Source: Chaetomium olivaceum (lineage: Eukaryota; Ascomycota; Sordariomycetes; Sordariales; Chaetomiaceae). Taken from it: a stretch of 64,000 nt of DNA. Every line of letters starts with the position of its first letter. The first letter of the stretch is position 1. The notes under the pieces were generated by a model. The model ran no database searches and was not told the origin of the DNA. It worked only from the letters and a program-made list of their open reading frames with translations. Positions 21,320 through 33,440 of the stretch are shown here, piece after piece. The stretch lies in assembly GCA_039881045.1 (NCBI GenBank), contig JAYWVB010000021.1:310001-374000 (forward strand), read 5' to 3'. A program made the position numbers and the translations under genes.

Positions 21320-22812
21320 GGGTTGGGTGGTGTTAGTTTGGATTCGTCGCTTTGAGAGCATCTTGGTGGCCTAGCCCGCGGGGCCGCGCCGAGTTTTTGT
21401 TGGAGGGCACTCCGCCGGTTTTCATACATTGGTTATATTTTGGGGACCTACCCTTGTTTAGATCTGCCCACGGGGCCAGTCGAAAGGGATTAGGATATTT
21501 AGAGGCACACTGCCTGCCAGCCTGCCTGCTTTGCCAGCTCTATATGAAGGCTAATGCATGGCTCGGATGGGTGCGAGCATTTGGGTTATGACGATGCGTG
21601 TTAACATAGAGCATTACCGTAGGGCGCCATGGGTCTTTGGGAAAGGGTACACCGTACGAAGTACAGGATAATATCAATAGAGAGGATGAAGCGGCAGAGC
21701 TCATATCATCTATCGCCTTTCGGCATTCTACATCGACGCCCCCATGCCCCATGTTGTCCAAACCTGCCGCTCATACATCGGAACGCTTGCTCCGCTAATG
21801 ATAACAAGCCACATATACTTACTGGATAGGGTTGTTTCCCGGTTGACTCCGGAGAAGTTACTTGATGTGTATCTTCCAGATGAGTCCCCTGGTCTCTCAG
21901 TACGTTACGTGAGTTTCCTCCCGGCCATCCAACTACGGCAGAACCAAAGGTTTGCCAAGAAAGAGGCGCTGACATCATTGTTCTCGAGTCATTAAGGTGC
22001 TGTACTTGTTACTGTTCAGGCATGTATGACGTCCACAGCACAGCTACATCACGACTTTCTGGCTGCAAGGGAATTCTCAGCCGCTGTCACACCGTGGGCA
22101 TGTGCTGTGTATGCGCTGAGCGAGGCCGGGTGCTATGCACAAGCTGGTGCTCTCCAGACGGAGCGAGTCTCGACAACTTGGCAACGTTGCCCTTGCCTGC
22201 AGCGCTGGGAGTTGCAAGCTCCAACTTCCTTGATAGGAGTCATTCCACAGTACCCATCTAGGTATCTTACTTGAGATCTGGTACCTGCCTAGATGGTTAC
22301 CTACCTAGGTAGGTACCTTAGGTAGGTAGTTCCTGGGCACGCCATCCAGCGTCAAGTCCGCCAACCAGGCGTTCAAGAGAGGCTTGAAGCGGGCGGGCAT
22401 GGTTGCGCCCAACTGGACTAGGAGACCTCACAGAATGCACCTGCTTATCCTAACCTCCTCCACACGCTCTCGGGAAACCTGGAAGTTTTATATCCGCTCG
22501 ATGAAAGGAAGGTGCACAGGATACGGGCAGACTACAGTAATGGTCAGTTCTTGGTCCAGAACGCCAAAACAACTCAAACATTGGACTACTCCTTCCTCCT
22601 TCCTCCGAGCGTGGGGACAATTGTTCTTGCATCTACGAGCCGTCATTCTTTAGCGTAATGGGAGGAGCACAGCATCAGATACTTAGATCGTTTCTTGGTC
22701 ATTTCTTCCGCGTGAACCGGACAAAAACAACTTGAAGTTGCACTTGAAGAATCAGTTCTTTATCTCTGATCTTGCTACTATTATAATTACACTACTAGAT
22801 TTCCTTCCAACA
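21320..22812. other. non-coding stretch with palindromic repeat
   Basis: About 1.5 kb between glutamine synthetase and the next plus-strand gene. Apart from the palindrome at 22298-22315 nothing is recognisable; short open frames lack domains. Confidence 0.55.
22298..22331. repeat. TAGG/CCTA palindrome, dispersed motif
   Basis: A perfect 18-bp inverted repeat, tacctacctaggtaggta, at 22298-22315 is followed directly by another taggtaggtag copy. Related sequences occur at 3336, 16251 and 49744, each within a few hundred bases upstream of a gene or gene remnant. Confidence 0.8.
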
Positions 22813-23488
22813 ATGTGGGCTCGCACTCGGAGTAACAAGGACCGACTCTATGTTGCGCTCTATGCGGACAAGAGCCCACCGAGGACGGATGCCGACCAAC
22901 AAGTGAACAACATTCCACAGCAAAGGTATGCCCACCAACCAACAAGGAAAACCGAAAGCGGACAGACAGAAGCAAGCTGACAGACCTATTCTCTCCAGGT
23001 ACACCTGGGGCTTCTGCACCAGCCCCAAACACGAAACCCCAGGACCAATGGCCGGCAGGTGCTACCGTATCAGGAAGGCGGCTGGTCAGTGGGAATTTGA
23101 GAACCTACCTCTCGTCGATGTACACCACACTAACGCCAACGGCACTCCCTTGCTTGCGCGTGTCCTAGTTGCCAAGATTCTGAACGCGACGGCACTAGTG
23201 GGGACCCTAGCCGCCGCAACGATCAAGCAGGATGCTGGATGGGACTACCGGGAGTGGATGGCTGACGCCATGCAAAGGTTGAGTGGAGCCAACCTTGTAC
23301 CCGATATCCCGCGGACGCGCGTAATTGCTATAACAAGTCTGGTACCATTGGATTGGTCCCATATCAGATCCGTCTCTCGCCAGTTCGTGCGTTCGAGGAT
23401 AGCGCATGGGAGGTACAAGGGTCCTTTCAATGCGAACGAGCCGGTACCAACTTATTGTATGTCTGAGTACAGGGTGCTTATGCCCTAG
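22813..23488 (+). CDS. fungal orphan protein, DUF6914-like
   Basis: Two exons, 22813-22925 and 22999-23488, join in frame to 200 residues. The pattern recalls a fungal family I know as DUF6914. It starts KDRLYVALYAD. After the intron (gtatgc...ctccag) come WGFCTSPK, WEFENLPLVDV, LLARVLVAKI and GWDYREWMADAMQRLSG, in which the buried tryptophans are typical. Next is DWSHIRSVSRQFVRSR-IAHGRYKG, then a short C-terminus. No catalytic motif, signal peptide or membrane segment is visible. The frame is intact and the splice phases agree, so I take it as a real gene. Function is unknown. The family name is from memory and could be a near neighbour. Confidence 0.65.
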
Positions 23489-25768
23489 GCTGTCTCATTG
23501 CCCTCGCCCTCTCCCATTTGTGTCGACAACAGAAGGCGTTTCCATTATCCGGGTTTCAAGGAATCAGGGACGTAAAGTACGGATCGAGAACGTCGTGGGC
23601 AACTACTCGCCACCACAGTCTTTCAGGCCCACGGCTAGGCCGGTGTCTGTTTTCAGTATGGGGGATATCACTCGGGGGGATGTATGGTGGGTGAAGGTGT
23701 AGTTGAGACGAGGGGTGGGCAGAGAAGTTCGGGTTCGGTTGCCAGCGATAAACTTTGATAGGTGTGCCGTATGGGATACATAGAGCGGATCCGGGAAAAA
23801 TTGACAGACACACATGGAAAAGCGTCTCAGCCGTTCTTTACTTGGTTGTCACGGCGTAGTCTGAACTGTATCGTATATGTCCTCGACGGAAACTCGTCTA
23901 TGTGTGGCCTGTGCTTGCTATCACCTTAATCCAGGCCTCGGAATGCCTGGAGGGAGTTCCGAGTCTCACCAAATGTGCTATAATGCTACCCAAACATTCG
24001 GAGCTGGGGGGCATTGTTTTACCTTTGAGGTTGCACCCCTGGTCCATTGACGGGTCTTTTTCGGCGTCGTTGAGGGCAGCCAGTCAAAGTGCTTACGATG
24101 TATGTAACCAAGCAAAAGGAAACGAAGCCAAATTCTCTCTGCAGACTCTGCGACGATCAAGGTATTCGTGGTTACATGACCATGATCATACCACTGCCTC
24201 TTTAGCTCCGCCCATCACACCTGGCAACCTAGAAACCTGCCTCACCGCCCTCACCAACCACACCCTCCCCTCTTTCTTCCCGCCCACCACCATCACCATC
24301 CCATCCTCATCGAACCGACCTGCGAACGCCCCCACGACGACGAAAAGAACCCCCCTCCCCAACCCCTCCCCAACCTCCGGCGCAGCCATCTTCTACCTCA
24401 CAACGACGAGCGCTTTAACAAGGGCGTCATGCTGCATGCTGCGCTCGCGTCCCTTGTCCCGGGGTTTCGCGAGCCGCTCTGAATCACCTTGTTACTCGTG
24501 CGCTGCGTGCTACGGTTGGTGTTGGCTGGGCTGGTGGCTGAGCTGTCTTAGAGAAGGCGATCGGGAATACCCAAGGATAAACTGTGGCATACTGCACATT
24601 TGCGAGCCCTTTTCGGCTGGCCTGAATCACTTATATTGTATTCATAGATCCCATGTAATGTGTTCTGTTCGACCAGGTACCCAGGGACCACCATGTCTCT
24701 TGCTTACCCAATCTCCTCCCCTGCTGCAGATGGAAGCGTTATGCCAAGGTGGACAGCTGGCACATCGATATCGTTGTTCTTGTAGCTTTAGGCAGCATCA
24801 GCTTGACCAACCTCGTCTCTCTCAGTCCAACGCCCCACATACCTCAGAACTGTGATTGCCCCCGGGTTCATCATCATTTGAAGGGGAGAGTCGACTGAGA
24901 AGCCGAGCCAGAGTTTGACAAAGCAGCGGAGGATGACCATGTGCGACCTGCAAATGTGGTGCGTTCATAGTCAGTTGAGAAATAATAGGTCAAAACTGAA
25001 AGATACAACGGAGGCTCAAAGAAGCAGTTTTGTAGGACGGATGACAAGGATACAGGCGACTCACGAGAAGCACATCAGCAGGCTGCTTTCCGTCCATACA
25101 CGGTCGTTGGATCTCTCGAATTTGCGAGATCAGCGTGGTCAACCGCTAAGTGACTTGCTGCATAGATCTGTAGGCAGATAAGTGGAAAGGGAACGCCACG
25201 AGGGTTTCGAGAATAGTAAGTGGCAGTACGGGTAGGGGGTATAAGTAAATGTAGTACAACATACTCTCCACCTTCACATCCATCCCTCCAAATATCCCAC
25301 TTCCTCTCCTTGTCTAACTCTCGCGTACGCCTCAGTTCTCGGATCTCCTCAACCTTTAGGCCTTCATAGTCTCCGTGATTCCACTCCGCAATGCCCTCGG
25401 TGTAGGTAACTTTCCCCTCCCAGTCAACGACGCCAGAGGAAGGCAGACGCTTGCGAGGCCGGTGTTTTCAGTGTTAATATCGCTCCTGCCTTGTGAGCGC
25501 TTGCAGAATTAAAACCGAGTCCCTCGGTTGTCCTTGCAAAACCCCAAGACTTCCATGCTCATTTTACGGATAGTTATCGATTTCACACAAGGCAAAATAA
25601 TCGCCACTCATCCTCTCCTGCACCTGAATCGGGAAATGCCTGAAACTCAAACAACGGCTCTCTTTACCAAGCATCTAAAACAGCACGCAAATCGAATCAT
25701 TCATCCCCCGAAAAGCCTCCAGGAAGAGCGCCAAAACCCAATCTAAAAACCGTGTAGTCACTCTAAGA
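23489..25768. other. gene-poor stretch
   Basis: About 2.3 kb. A 317-codon open frame at 23902-24855 exists but contains low-complexity Pro/Thr/Ser sequence and Cys/Trp-rich translation typical of a chance frame. No second signal such as introns or motifs supports it. A decayed gene is possible around 24180-24480, but I cannot name a family. Confidence 0.5.
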
Positions 25769-26740
25769 ATGGGCCTGCTGGGTGTGCCTGCTGCCATGAC
25801 CTCCACCGACTTGTGGTCGGTCACCACGTTGAACCTACAGACCTACACCGTCGACCCGAAATCCGGCCTCAAACGCCTTTACAAGAAAGACCCCGTCTTA
25901 TTTGAGGTGTTGAACAGCGAAATCAGGCACTTTTCTGTCGAGTTTATGGCGTCTGCGGGCGACTATGAGGATTCCCATGCTGCGTTTCGCTTCAACTTCA
26001 ATATCCCAGTTGGCACCGATCCAGACACTTAGGTTGCGTCATGCCGGATTTCCATGGATGCAGCGGATATCAACGTCGGCCTTGATTTTGATGACCGCCC
26101 GGGGGTTTGTACGCTCACACTCCTCCACCACATCACCCGCTCGGCGGCAGCCACCGCGAGTTTTGGATTCCCACTCATGCGCGGGGTGACAGTGGGGGTT
26201 CTCCTGGATATTATAATGGGTATACACAGCTACTTGCCATTACTCAAGAACCCCATGATGCAATGCAATTTGCTCTTTTTCTATTTTGTCGGTAATCCCG
26301 AACCTGGCTCCGAAGCCATAGTTTCCTGGAATGGGTGCCGGGACTGGATGTAAGTCCCGTCTAAAATGAACCATGTCCTGCTACCACGGACAACTAACCG
26401 CTTGCGATCCAGCTCCCAAGTCTTCATCCGCCTGCATGCCGTCGGTATAATACAGTGGGAGGTTTCTGGGATCGGCGGTCACGAGCACCCAACAGGGCAC
26501 ATTGACGAGCGGACGGTCGAGCGACTACTTCCTGCACACGGCTGCCCGCCGATAAACTGGCTGACCGCTGGGTTCAACGATGTCATCGGAATGCGCTATG
26601 ACTGGAGCTTTGGCACAGTTCTGTATACCCAGTTGACACTGAGATGCGGCATGTTTGGGGATGGGTTCATCCCCTTCGATCAGCCGTTCCTGCGGGATAT
26701 GAACGTGTTGGTGGATACCTTACCGTATTACTGGCCGTAG
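25769..26740 (+). CDS. conserved fungal hypothetical protein, frame interrupted
   Basis: Starts at the ATG 25769 and carries a GT-AG intron at about 26349-26411 (gtaagt...gatccag). It ends with the motif DTLPYYWP at 26740. Blocks typical of a repeated fungal family of unknown function are visible: DSHAAFRFNFNIP, then DINVGLDFDDRPG, TLTLLHHITRSAA, VSWNGCRDW, VERLLPAHGCPPINW and MRYDWSFGTV. An apparent in-frame TAG at 26030-26032 is better explained by two compensating shifts, since the neighbouring frame supplies LRLRHAGFP before the frame returns at about 26054. No catalytic residues, signal peptide or membrane segments are evident. Whether it is active or decaying cannot be decided from this sequence alone. 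Confidence 0.6.
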
Positions 26741-27309
26741 CCATGGACAGCTGCAGGATTCCCGATTTCTGCACTTCTGTGTATGGGTACAGGTTTCAAG
26801 TTTGAATAGACAGGTAACGTGTTTCTGAGTCTCCCGAAGGGCTCAACTACGGTGCAAACGGAGCGGCGAATAGCCGTTGGGGGGTTCTACCCTTGAACCT
26901 GCCTTTAAGCGGAAATGGGGTTTACCCCCTCAAGCCTGCGGGCATATAGGATTAACCAGCCGGACGATGTTATTAGTTAGTGGTCAGGGGACCGCAATAT
27001 CCGCAACCCTATTTTAGTCGAGGAATCATCTGCCGATCTCCGAACACACGGCTCTTCGCTCATTCATAAATGCAAAGGGTTGGATTAGAATAAGCGGCCC
27101 CGTTCGCCGTGCCAGCCTCCAACCTATCGGTGATTCTAGAAGCGCCATTGTTTAATTAAGCATCTTCGGATCTGTAAATTAAGAGGGGAACAAAACGTCG
27201 GGTCACGTATACTTGCCTACATATGCACGCCGGCCCCAACTACCTTGGCCGAAGCTTGTTCGTAAACCATCCAAAGTCTTTGGTCTGCTACAATACAATC
27301 ACAATCACG
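26741..27309. other. intergenic
   Basis: Upstream region of the secreted lectin-like gene. No coding sequence is supported. A possible cis-element-free stretch; nothing further seen. Confidence 0.5.
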
Positions 27310-28117
27310 ATGCTCGGTGCCTCTGTTCTTTTGCTCGCCCTCGCCGCGGTCGGCCTCGCCCAGGTCCCCGATGGCTACCGTACCGTGTACATCACGTCGA
27401 ATGTAGACCCCAAGTTTGTCATTGTCGCGAAAGCCCGGACCGCCGGCAGCACCACGATTGTGTATGTATTGCCATTCCCTTGAAGCATTCTTAAGGACAG
27501 TAATCCCCTAACCGAAGCGTCCCACAAACAGCCAAACCCGCAAAAGCACGCCCGAGCAGCAGTGGTATCTCAAAGACGGCGCGACCAAGATCCAGCTGGC
27601 TGGCACCACACTCTGCATGGACGGAGGCGCCCAGGGTGAGTCAGGAAGAAATAGCAAAGACGTTACTTACTCTTATCGTAACGGGATGGCCAAGAGGACT
27701 GACATTCTGGCGCCACCACAGCCAACTGGAAGGACATGGGAAACATCTACGTCAACGAGTGCGCCGAGACAGAGTCCCAGAACTGGTTCGTCATGGCCGA
27801 CGGCCGTATTGCATTGGAGCCCTCGGGCCAGAGTAAGTCGCTCCGAACCGTCCATTACCCCTGAACCTCTTAGCCTCTCCCAATTACCATTCCACGACCC
27901 TTGAGACCCCGAGATGTATTTTCGGACCATGCAGAGGAACAATCCTAGCTTTAGTACGTATACTAACAACAACAAAACAGAGCAGTGCGTCGACCTGGTT
28001 TACATGCGGGCGGTGGAGAACAACGCGGTCGGACTGTACAGCTGCGCCGGGCTGGGCAACACGGGGGCGGCCGACAAGGGCATCAACTGGCCGTTGGTCA
28101 ATGCTACTGCTCCTTAA
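27310..28117 (+). CDS. small secreted protein with ricin-B-like (beta-trefoil) lectin fold
   Basis: Four exons (27310-27461, 27532-27635, 27722-27832, 27981-28117) total 504 nt, 167 residues, in frame. An N-terminal signal peptide is clear: MLGASVLLLALAAVGLAQ. The mature part shows beta-trefoil repeats with QQWYL-, TTLCMDGG and QNWFVMADGRIAL, then QCVDLVYMRAVENNAVGLYSC. The QxW-type and CxD patterns are those of ricin-B lectin domains (CBM13-like). Such small secreted lectins bind sugars of cell walls or hosts. The neighbouring convergent gene encodes a secreted GMC oxidoreductase, so both may act outside the cell, but no co-regulation is visible. The sugar bound cannot be predicted. Confidence 0.78.
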
Positions 28118-28331
28118 GTCGAGCATGCAATATTATCCGTTCAAGACACTTTCAATGTACCATAGTTTGGCTTGAGAGGCTGATTGAGCATGGCCATGTG
28201 TTGGTGTTGCCATCTACCAGTACAGCATCTACAGAAGCAATAAGGCCGGGGGCCGTGACCAATTGACCCCGTTCCCCTATTCCCATAACACATCGACAAG
28301 CACACAACACCACAACCCTTCCCCTCCCATT

Positions 28332-30450
28332 TCACTTCCACTCCCGAATAATCAAATCCGCCGCCCTCTCCCCCAGCGCATACGCCGTCGCCATCAAATG
28401 GGTCCCCGGCACCAGCGGCAGCACACTGATATCCACCACCCTCAACCTGCCCCCGGCCCCATGCACCTTCAGATCCGTCCCCACCACGCCCCCCTTCCCC
28501 TCCGGCAACATCGCCGCCGTACAGCACGGGTGATTAAACGACAGCGACGCGGCCCGCCGCACCCACGCCCGCAGCGCCTCGTCGTCCCCGTCCTCCACCC
28601 CGTCCCCCGGCGCCACCTCCACCGCGCCGTACCGCTTCAGCGTCTCGGTCTGGCCCGCCCGCCGCAGGAAACGCACGTGCGCCAGGTGCAGGTCGAAGTC
28701 GACCGGGTTTGTCGCCGCGCGCGAGTCGAGCAGGGGCGGGCCGAGAGGGTCGGCCGGGTCGAGGCGCACGGTGCCGCGGCTGAGCGGGTGCAGGAGGATG
28801 GCGGAGGCGGAGGCGCCGGTCCAGAAGGGGGATTCGAGGCTTGGGGAGTCGGGGTGGGACAGGAGGGCGGCGAGCGCGGAGAGCTGCGCCTGGTAGCCGG
28901 CGATCATGGGGGCCGAGGTGCGGTGGTCGGGCGGGAGGTAGGAGGCGGCGAGGGTGGTGTTGGTGGCGATGGCGAGGATCTTGGCGGTGATGGAGGCGTG
29001 GGTGGTCGGGGCCAGGTGGGGGAGCGAGATGTAGGCGGCGCTGTTGGCCAGGGCGAGCGTGTACGGGCCGCGTGACGGGGTTTCGTTGAAGCCGGTGGCT
29101 GCGTCGGCGGCGAAAGCGGCGTCGTTCATGGCGCTGGGGATAGGGTGGAAATCGCGGGGGTGGTGACTGGTGTGTTTGTTTGAGTCAGCATAGGCGTGGT
29201 AATTAGGTCAGTTGGTCAAGGGTTGAGTACATACGGTTCCACGAGACGGACGGCCCAGTGTGATCTTGGAAGTTGGAACCGACTCCCGGAAGATCGAGCA
29301 CGAGCGGGATACCGGCGGCTTCGAGTACTGCTGCCGGGCCGATGCCACTTCTCATCAAGACTGTAGGAGTGTGGAGAGCGCCGGCTGCGATAATGACTTC
29401 GGCCTTGGCTGTCACGTTAAAAAAGGTATCATCAGCGAGCGATCGGATTTCGACGAGGGGCGGGCCAGGGTTGCGTTTCGCTTTCGTGGGATACACAACC
29501 CTGACACCCTGGTGCTTCACGAGAAGGTCGTAGTTGGGCCTGGTGTCGATGACGGCAGCGTAGTGGCCGAGCCCGGCATGGGAGCGGAGCGAAGTCACAG
29601 GATGCTGAGTGGTCGGAACCCAGCAAATTCCCTCCTTGTTGCCATTGGCGCATTCTTTGGGTTCTTGAACCCCCAGCTCTTTGTATGTATCCCACATAAC
29701 GTGCTGGTCGGCCCATTGGAAGGGGGGATATGTGGCATAGACGGGCGTGGAGCCGCCGTAGGCTGAAACATCCCAAGTATAACCGTACTTCTTAACCAGC
29801 TCGGTCGATGGTTCGGTGAGTGTGACGCTCTGGAAAGGTGTGAGCAAAATGCCGTGGATGAACAGAAAGGGTATTAAAAGCAAAGCCAAGAGAGCGGGAT
29901 TTGGAGGGCAGAGTCTGTCCTTACCTTTCTGAAATACGGGTACAGAGCATCCCAGCTCCAGTTGGTCGATCCAGACCCCTGGCCGTTGAGTTCTTCCCAC
30001 GAATCGTAATCAAAACGCGACCCGCGGTCGAGAAACTGGCCGTTGACGACAGTGCTCCCGCCAACCACCTTACCGAGGCTAACGAGGGCCGTCTTGTTGT
30101 TTACCTCGGGGTTTGGCAGCGACGTGACTTTCCACTGGCTTGCGGGGGTGGTTGGTGGTGGGTCGAAGTTCCCAGGCCCAAATTCAATATCACCATACTC
30201 AACGACAAGTACCGTTTCTGGATACACGAGTTAGGTAACTGGGTTGAAGAACATGGGATACAACTCCAGGCTCACTCTTGGGGAAAGCTGCTGTAAGACG
30301 GTCAGCTACGGTGAGGCCACTGTTTCCGCCGCCAACAATGACGAAGTCGTAACTGTCACGGAGTTGTGAGGCTTGACGCTTGACTGTGGAACCGGGGTGA
30401 GCACTCGCCAACGCGGCGAGCGAAACAGTAATAGAGCCCGGGAGACGCAT
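28332..30450 (-). CDS. secreted GMC oxidoreductase (aryl-alcohol/glucose oxidase-like)
   Basis: FAD-dependent oxidase or dehydrogenase of the glucose-methanol-choline family, secreted (signal peptide MRLPGSITVSLAALASA). It starts at 30450 and has introns at 30275-30218, 29924-29830 and about 29234-29185. Visible parts: the FAD dinucleotide fold DFVIVGGGNSGLTVADRL, GGSTVVNGQFLDRGS, the second signature AAGALHTPTVLMRSGIGP, and the C-terminal active site. There both catalytic histidines remain, in NHPCCTAAM and PGTHLMATAYALGERAADLI. The third intron leaves the phases one base out of step (29185-29235), so either its acceptor differs or a base is missing. The substrate could be an aryl alcohol, sugar or another alcohol; the sequence does not decide. 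A TATA-like sequence lies about 70 bp upstream. Confidence 0.93.
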
Positions 30451-32143
30451 TTTCGTGATGGCTTCGGTCAAGGGCACACCCCTTCCTCCAGAAATAGAGC
30501 CGATCGTCCATATATATTTATACTTAACCCTACTACGTAGCCCTGGTTAACACCACAAGCAATAGGGGGGTAAGCGGCAAGCATAATATGCAACTTGTGA
30601 TCCGACATGCATACCAAGGTAGTAGCGACGCCGCCCACAGCTCTGCAAAACGTGGGCAGCTAACGATCTCAGCTGGTCCCTGAGATCAAAATTGTTCCTC
30701 ACCCCCTGAAGGTTCGGGCCGGGAAGCCCGAGGGAGCGATCTCTTTGGTGTGACCGGCCCGGGCAGGGGTTAGAAAAAAGTCATCACTTGGCATCCTGGA
30801 AGCTCGTGGCTGACCACCAGCAAGGACAGTCGGGGAAGTCGGAGACTGGTGGTCTGCTAATTACACCCGAAGGAACACATTTGTTCGGTATCCTTCTGGT
30901 AATCCAGGTCCCGGGCTTGCCGTCGGGGTTTCAATGAACTTTTCAGAAGCAGTATCATGTATGCCCCCAATGAACACCCTGGGGGACGCCACTCCCGACC
31001 TCGAGGGCTCAAGCATCTACACATTGCATCTCGAGTCTCGGTAACAAGGGATTGTAACAGCGCACGTGGAACATTGGTGCAGTCTGCACAATGCAGGTTG
31101 GTGGTGTGATTACCGAGTAAGTGATGGGTGCACCGCAGCATTGCACTCGGCCGCTGCCGTTTTGCACCGCGTCATTCCGTGCTTGTTTCTGCTGGTGACG
31201 GAACCAATTGACGCGCCGGGGCCGGGGCCGTGACCTCGGGTTCTTCCACGGGGACTTGTGGGTGGCGGCCTGATTGGCGGATTGGTGAATACATGTGCCG
31301 ACCTTCTTGGTTGGAATGGCGGTGAAGTGGCCTCACTTTTGACCATTTTCTGGATTTCATGAATGGTTTCAAGAATTGGGGATGGAAACCATCAGATTCC
31401 TACGTGCCGCTCGGGTACGACGGGAGGAGTCAGAGACCACTCTGCGGGCCCGTTCATATGCCAACAAAGTGATTACCGAGTCACTCGCATCTTTTAGTCT
31501 TTTCGACTATGGTCATCATTCCACAAACTTGAGTGGTACGAGCAACAGACCTTACAGAAGAATTCAATATCACTCACTCTCGAGTTTATCAAGCGAGGGG
31601 ATTGGTAAGCGTCAATAAATAAATAGAAGTCATCATTGATCACTCAACGGGCCACTAACCGGGCCTGAATTGCTGATTGCTGATTGATTGCTGACAGGAA
31701 TGCCTCGAAACATGTAAAGAGTGCGAGGAGGCTTGCGGCGAATTCCACGTGGTGTTTCACTTAGTGAGACCCACAATCCAACAGCAAGTTCTCTCACCGG
31801 CTTTTGAGGCCTCGTAGAATCACAGGTGCATTTTATGGCACCTATTTCTTCTTATTCTTTGGCAGCCGGGAAGGATTCGGGCAAAAGTCCCTGCCCTCCT
31901 ACCCTTACAACAACGTGGCTTAGAACACCCTGTCGGGACCCGTAGGACAGAAGACAGACAAGGCTTTCTTTGTCAATAGCAAACATCCATCGGGACGGAG
32001 CAGCCGGGTAACCCGGGGGACCTACCAAGATCACGAGATTGAGGTATGTGATAGTTAAACCCGCCATGTCCGAGTGCCATGTGAGAGCGGCATAGTTGAC
32101 GGCTGGCCCAGAGCAAGCACCATCGCCAACCGTCCCCCAAAAA
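30451..32143. other. gene-poor stretch
   Basis: About 1.7 kb. Contains the promoter of the GMC gene at its left end. A run of attgctgattgctgattgattgctgac at about 31669-31698 is a short imperfect repeat. No gene is supported on either strand. Confidence 0.5.
30511..30525 (-). promoter_or_regulatory. TATA-like element upstream of the GMC oxidase
   Basis: On the minus strand the sequence reads tataaatatata about 70 bp before the start codon at 30450, a typical place for a fungal TATA box. It fits an inducible secreted enzyme gene. Confidence 0.5.
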
Positions 32144-32308
32144 ATGACTCTGTATGAGCCGGCTAAGCCGCCAGTTGAGGAGCCGAGGCACTACGGTCAG
32201 GATTACGGCTCGACTGAGCGTGCGAGGATGGTGTCGGGTGAACCAAAGAAAAACGTGGTTGACCCGGAGACATGGGACCCGCCCAAGCCACCGGTGGTGC
32301 AGAAGTAG
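32144..32308 (+). CDS. possible 54-residue disordered protein, relic of its neighbour
   Basis: A short frame from the ATG at 32144 to the TAG at 32306-32308. It is rich in Pro, Glu and Lys, with MTLYEPAKPPVEEP and a later EPKKNV. The spacing resembles LTIYEEPKSYVSDP and GPKKTW in the protein encoded 640 bp downstream (32782-33150), so it may be a diverged duplicate. It has no domain, signal peptide or membrane segment. The call is weak and rests mainly on that resemblance. Confidence 0.3.
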   Translation: MTLYEPAKPPVEEPRHYGQDYGSTERARMVSGEPKKNVVDPETWDPPKPPVVQK

Positions 32309-32781
32309 ATTTAGGTCATGGGAGAATGAGTACATATCCTTGAAGCGCACAAAGAATCAGGGGCCACGGGGTGCTAAAAAGATTGGGTCTTTCGGAGTGT
32401 CACGGCTGAGGCATAGTATCTGCCGTTGGGCGGTGCCTGTCTTTGTCTATGTAAACCACGCCAAATTGGTTGCATCATAAACCGGTATTGTGTTGACCCC
32501 GTGATCCAATGCTTCTAAGTCTCCATGTCACGTTGGCAAGTAGAAGGTTACACGGCATGCGTTGTTCACCACCGTCACAGGTTACCCAGATGCTATCCAT
32601 CTCAGTGTCAAGAAGCAGTTACAGAGGTCCACGATGCTATAAAAACGGAGCTATTTCCCTTATTAGTTGCTTGAATGGCTCCAACAAACGACCAAGAACA
32701 ATCCCCCCAGACTTTCAGCACTCAAAACGCTCTCCATCAACTACCACTTTACCAGTTTCTAGAAGTCTTTAACAACGCACC
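32309..32781. other. intergenic
   Basis: Spacer between two small plus-strand frames; no further element recognised. Confidence 0.4.
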
Positions 32782-33150
32782 ATGGACCCCAAACAAGACA
32801 AGGCCAAGGCCATCAAACGGGACGCTCGCGACATTGCTGACTACTTTGATGCTATGCCTGAGGACAACAAACCTCGAACAGAGGGCAAGAGAGCCGAAGA
32901 TTCCAACAATTGGTCCTCCGAAAACAGTAGCGCGGAGCCGTATAGCGGATACAGCGAACCATCCAAACTCACCATTTACGAGGAACCTAAGAGCTACGTC
33001 TCGGACCCGGCCGCGTCTGCTAGGCCATTCACGGAATACGGCGAGAACCCGAGCCACGAAAGAGGCCCCAAGAAGACGTGGCAAAAGGATCGAGAGGCTA
33101 GGATTGAGAGCTTACTATGGGATGAGGATAAGAAAGAGTCGGGGAAGTGA
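32782..33150 (+). CDS. small charged, disordered hypothetical protein
   Basis: Intronless frame of 122 residues with a good context at the start (caccATGG). The composition is charged and Ser/Pro/Glu/Lys-rich, with no hydrophobic core. It begins MDPKQDKAKAIKRDARDIADYF and has the central motif LTIYEEPKSYVSDP also hinted at in the frame at 32144. No known domain. It could be a lineage-specific stress or nuclear protein. Support comes from the start context, an even coding pattern and the paired relative; a chance frame is not excluded. Confidence 0.45.
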   Translation: MDPKQDKAKAIKRDARDIADYFDAMPEDNKPRTEGKRAEDSNNWSSENSSAEPYSGYSEPSKLTIYEEPKSYVSDPAASARPFTEYGENPSHERGPKKTWQKDREARIESLLWDEDKKESGK

Positions 33151-33440
33151 GCTATTTCTAGACTTTGAGGAGCATGTAAAAGGGGACCTTTTTGAATTGC
33201 GCAATTAGCGAAGATTTACAAACCGGCAACGGTGAAATAACTTGACCCAGAGTCAATGTCGTCAATATCTTTTCCATGGTGGTTGAAGTGTGCCATATCC
33301 GTCATCATGTCCGATATCCCTTCGAGGGTGAGGACAGCTGGATGCACGACTGGTTTCGCAATGTAAATAATCATTTCATACCTAACGAGAAAATATCATA
33401 AACCAAAACACACGGAGTGGCCTTGAATCGCTGGCAGCTG

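Noticed and set aside
23902..24855. 317-codon plus-strand open frame, possibly a glycoside hydrolase remnant
   Set aside because: A few residues in one frame vaguely recall a GH76 enzyme, but no signature is present and most of the translation is low-complexity.
28263..29075. 270-codon plus-strand open frame
   Set aside because: Lies antisense to the well-supported C-terminal exon of the GMC oxidase.
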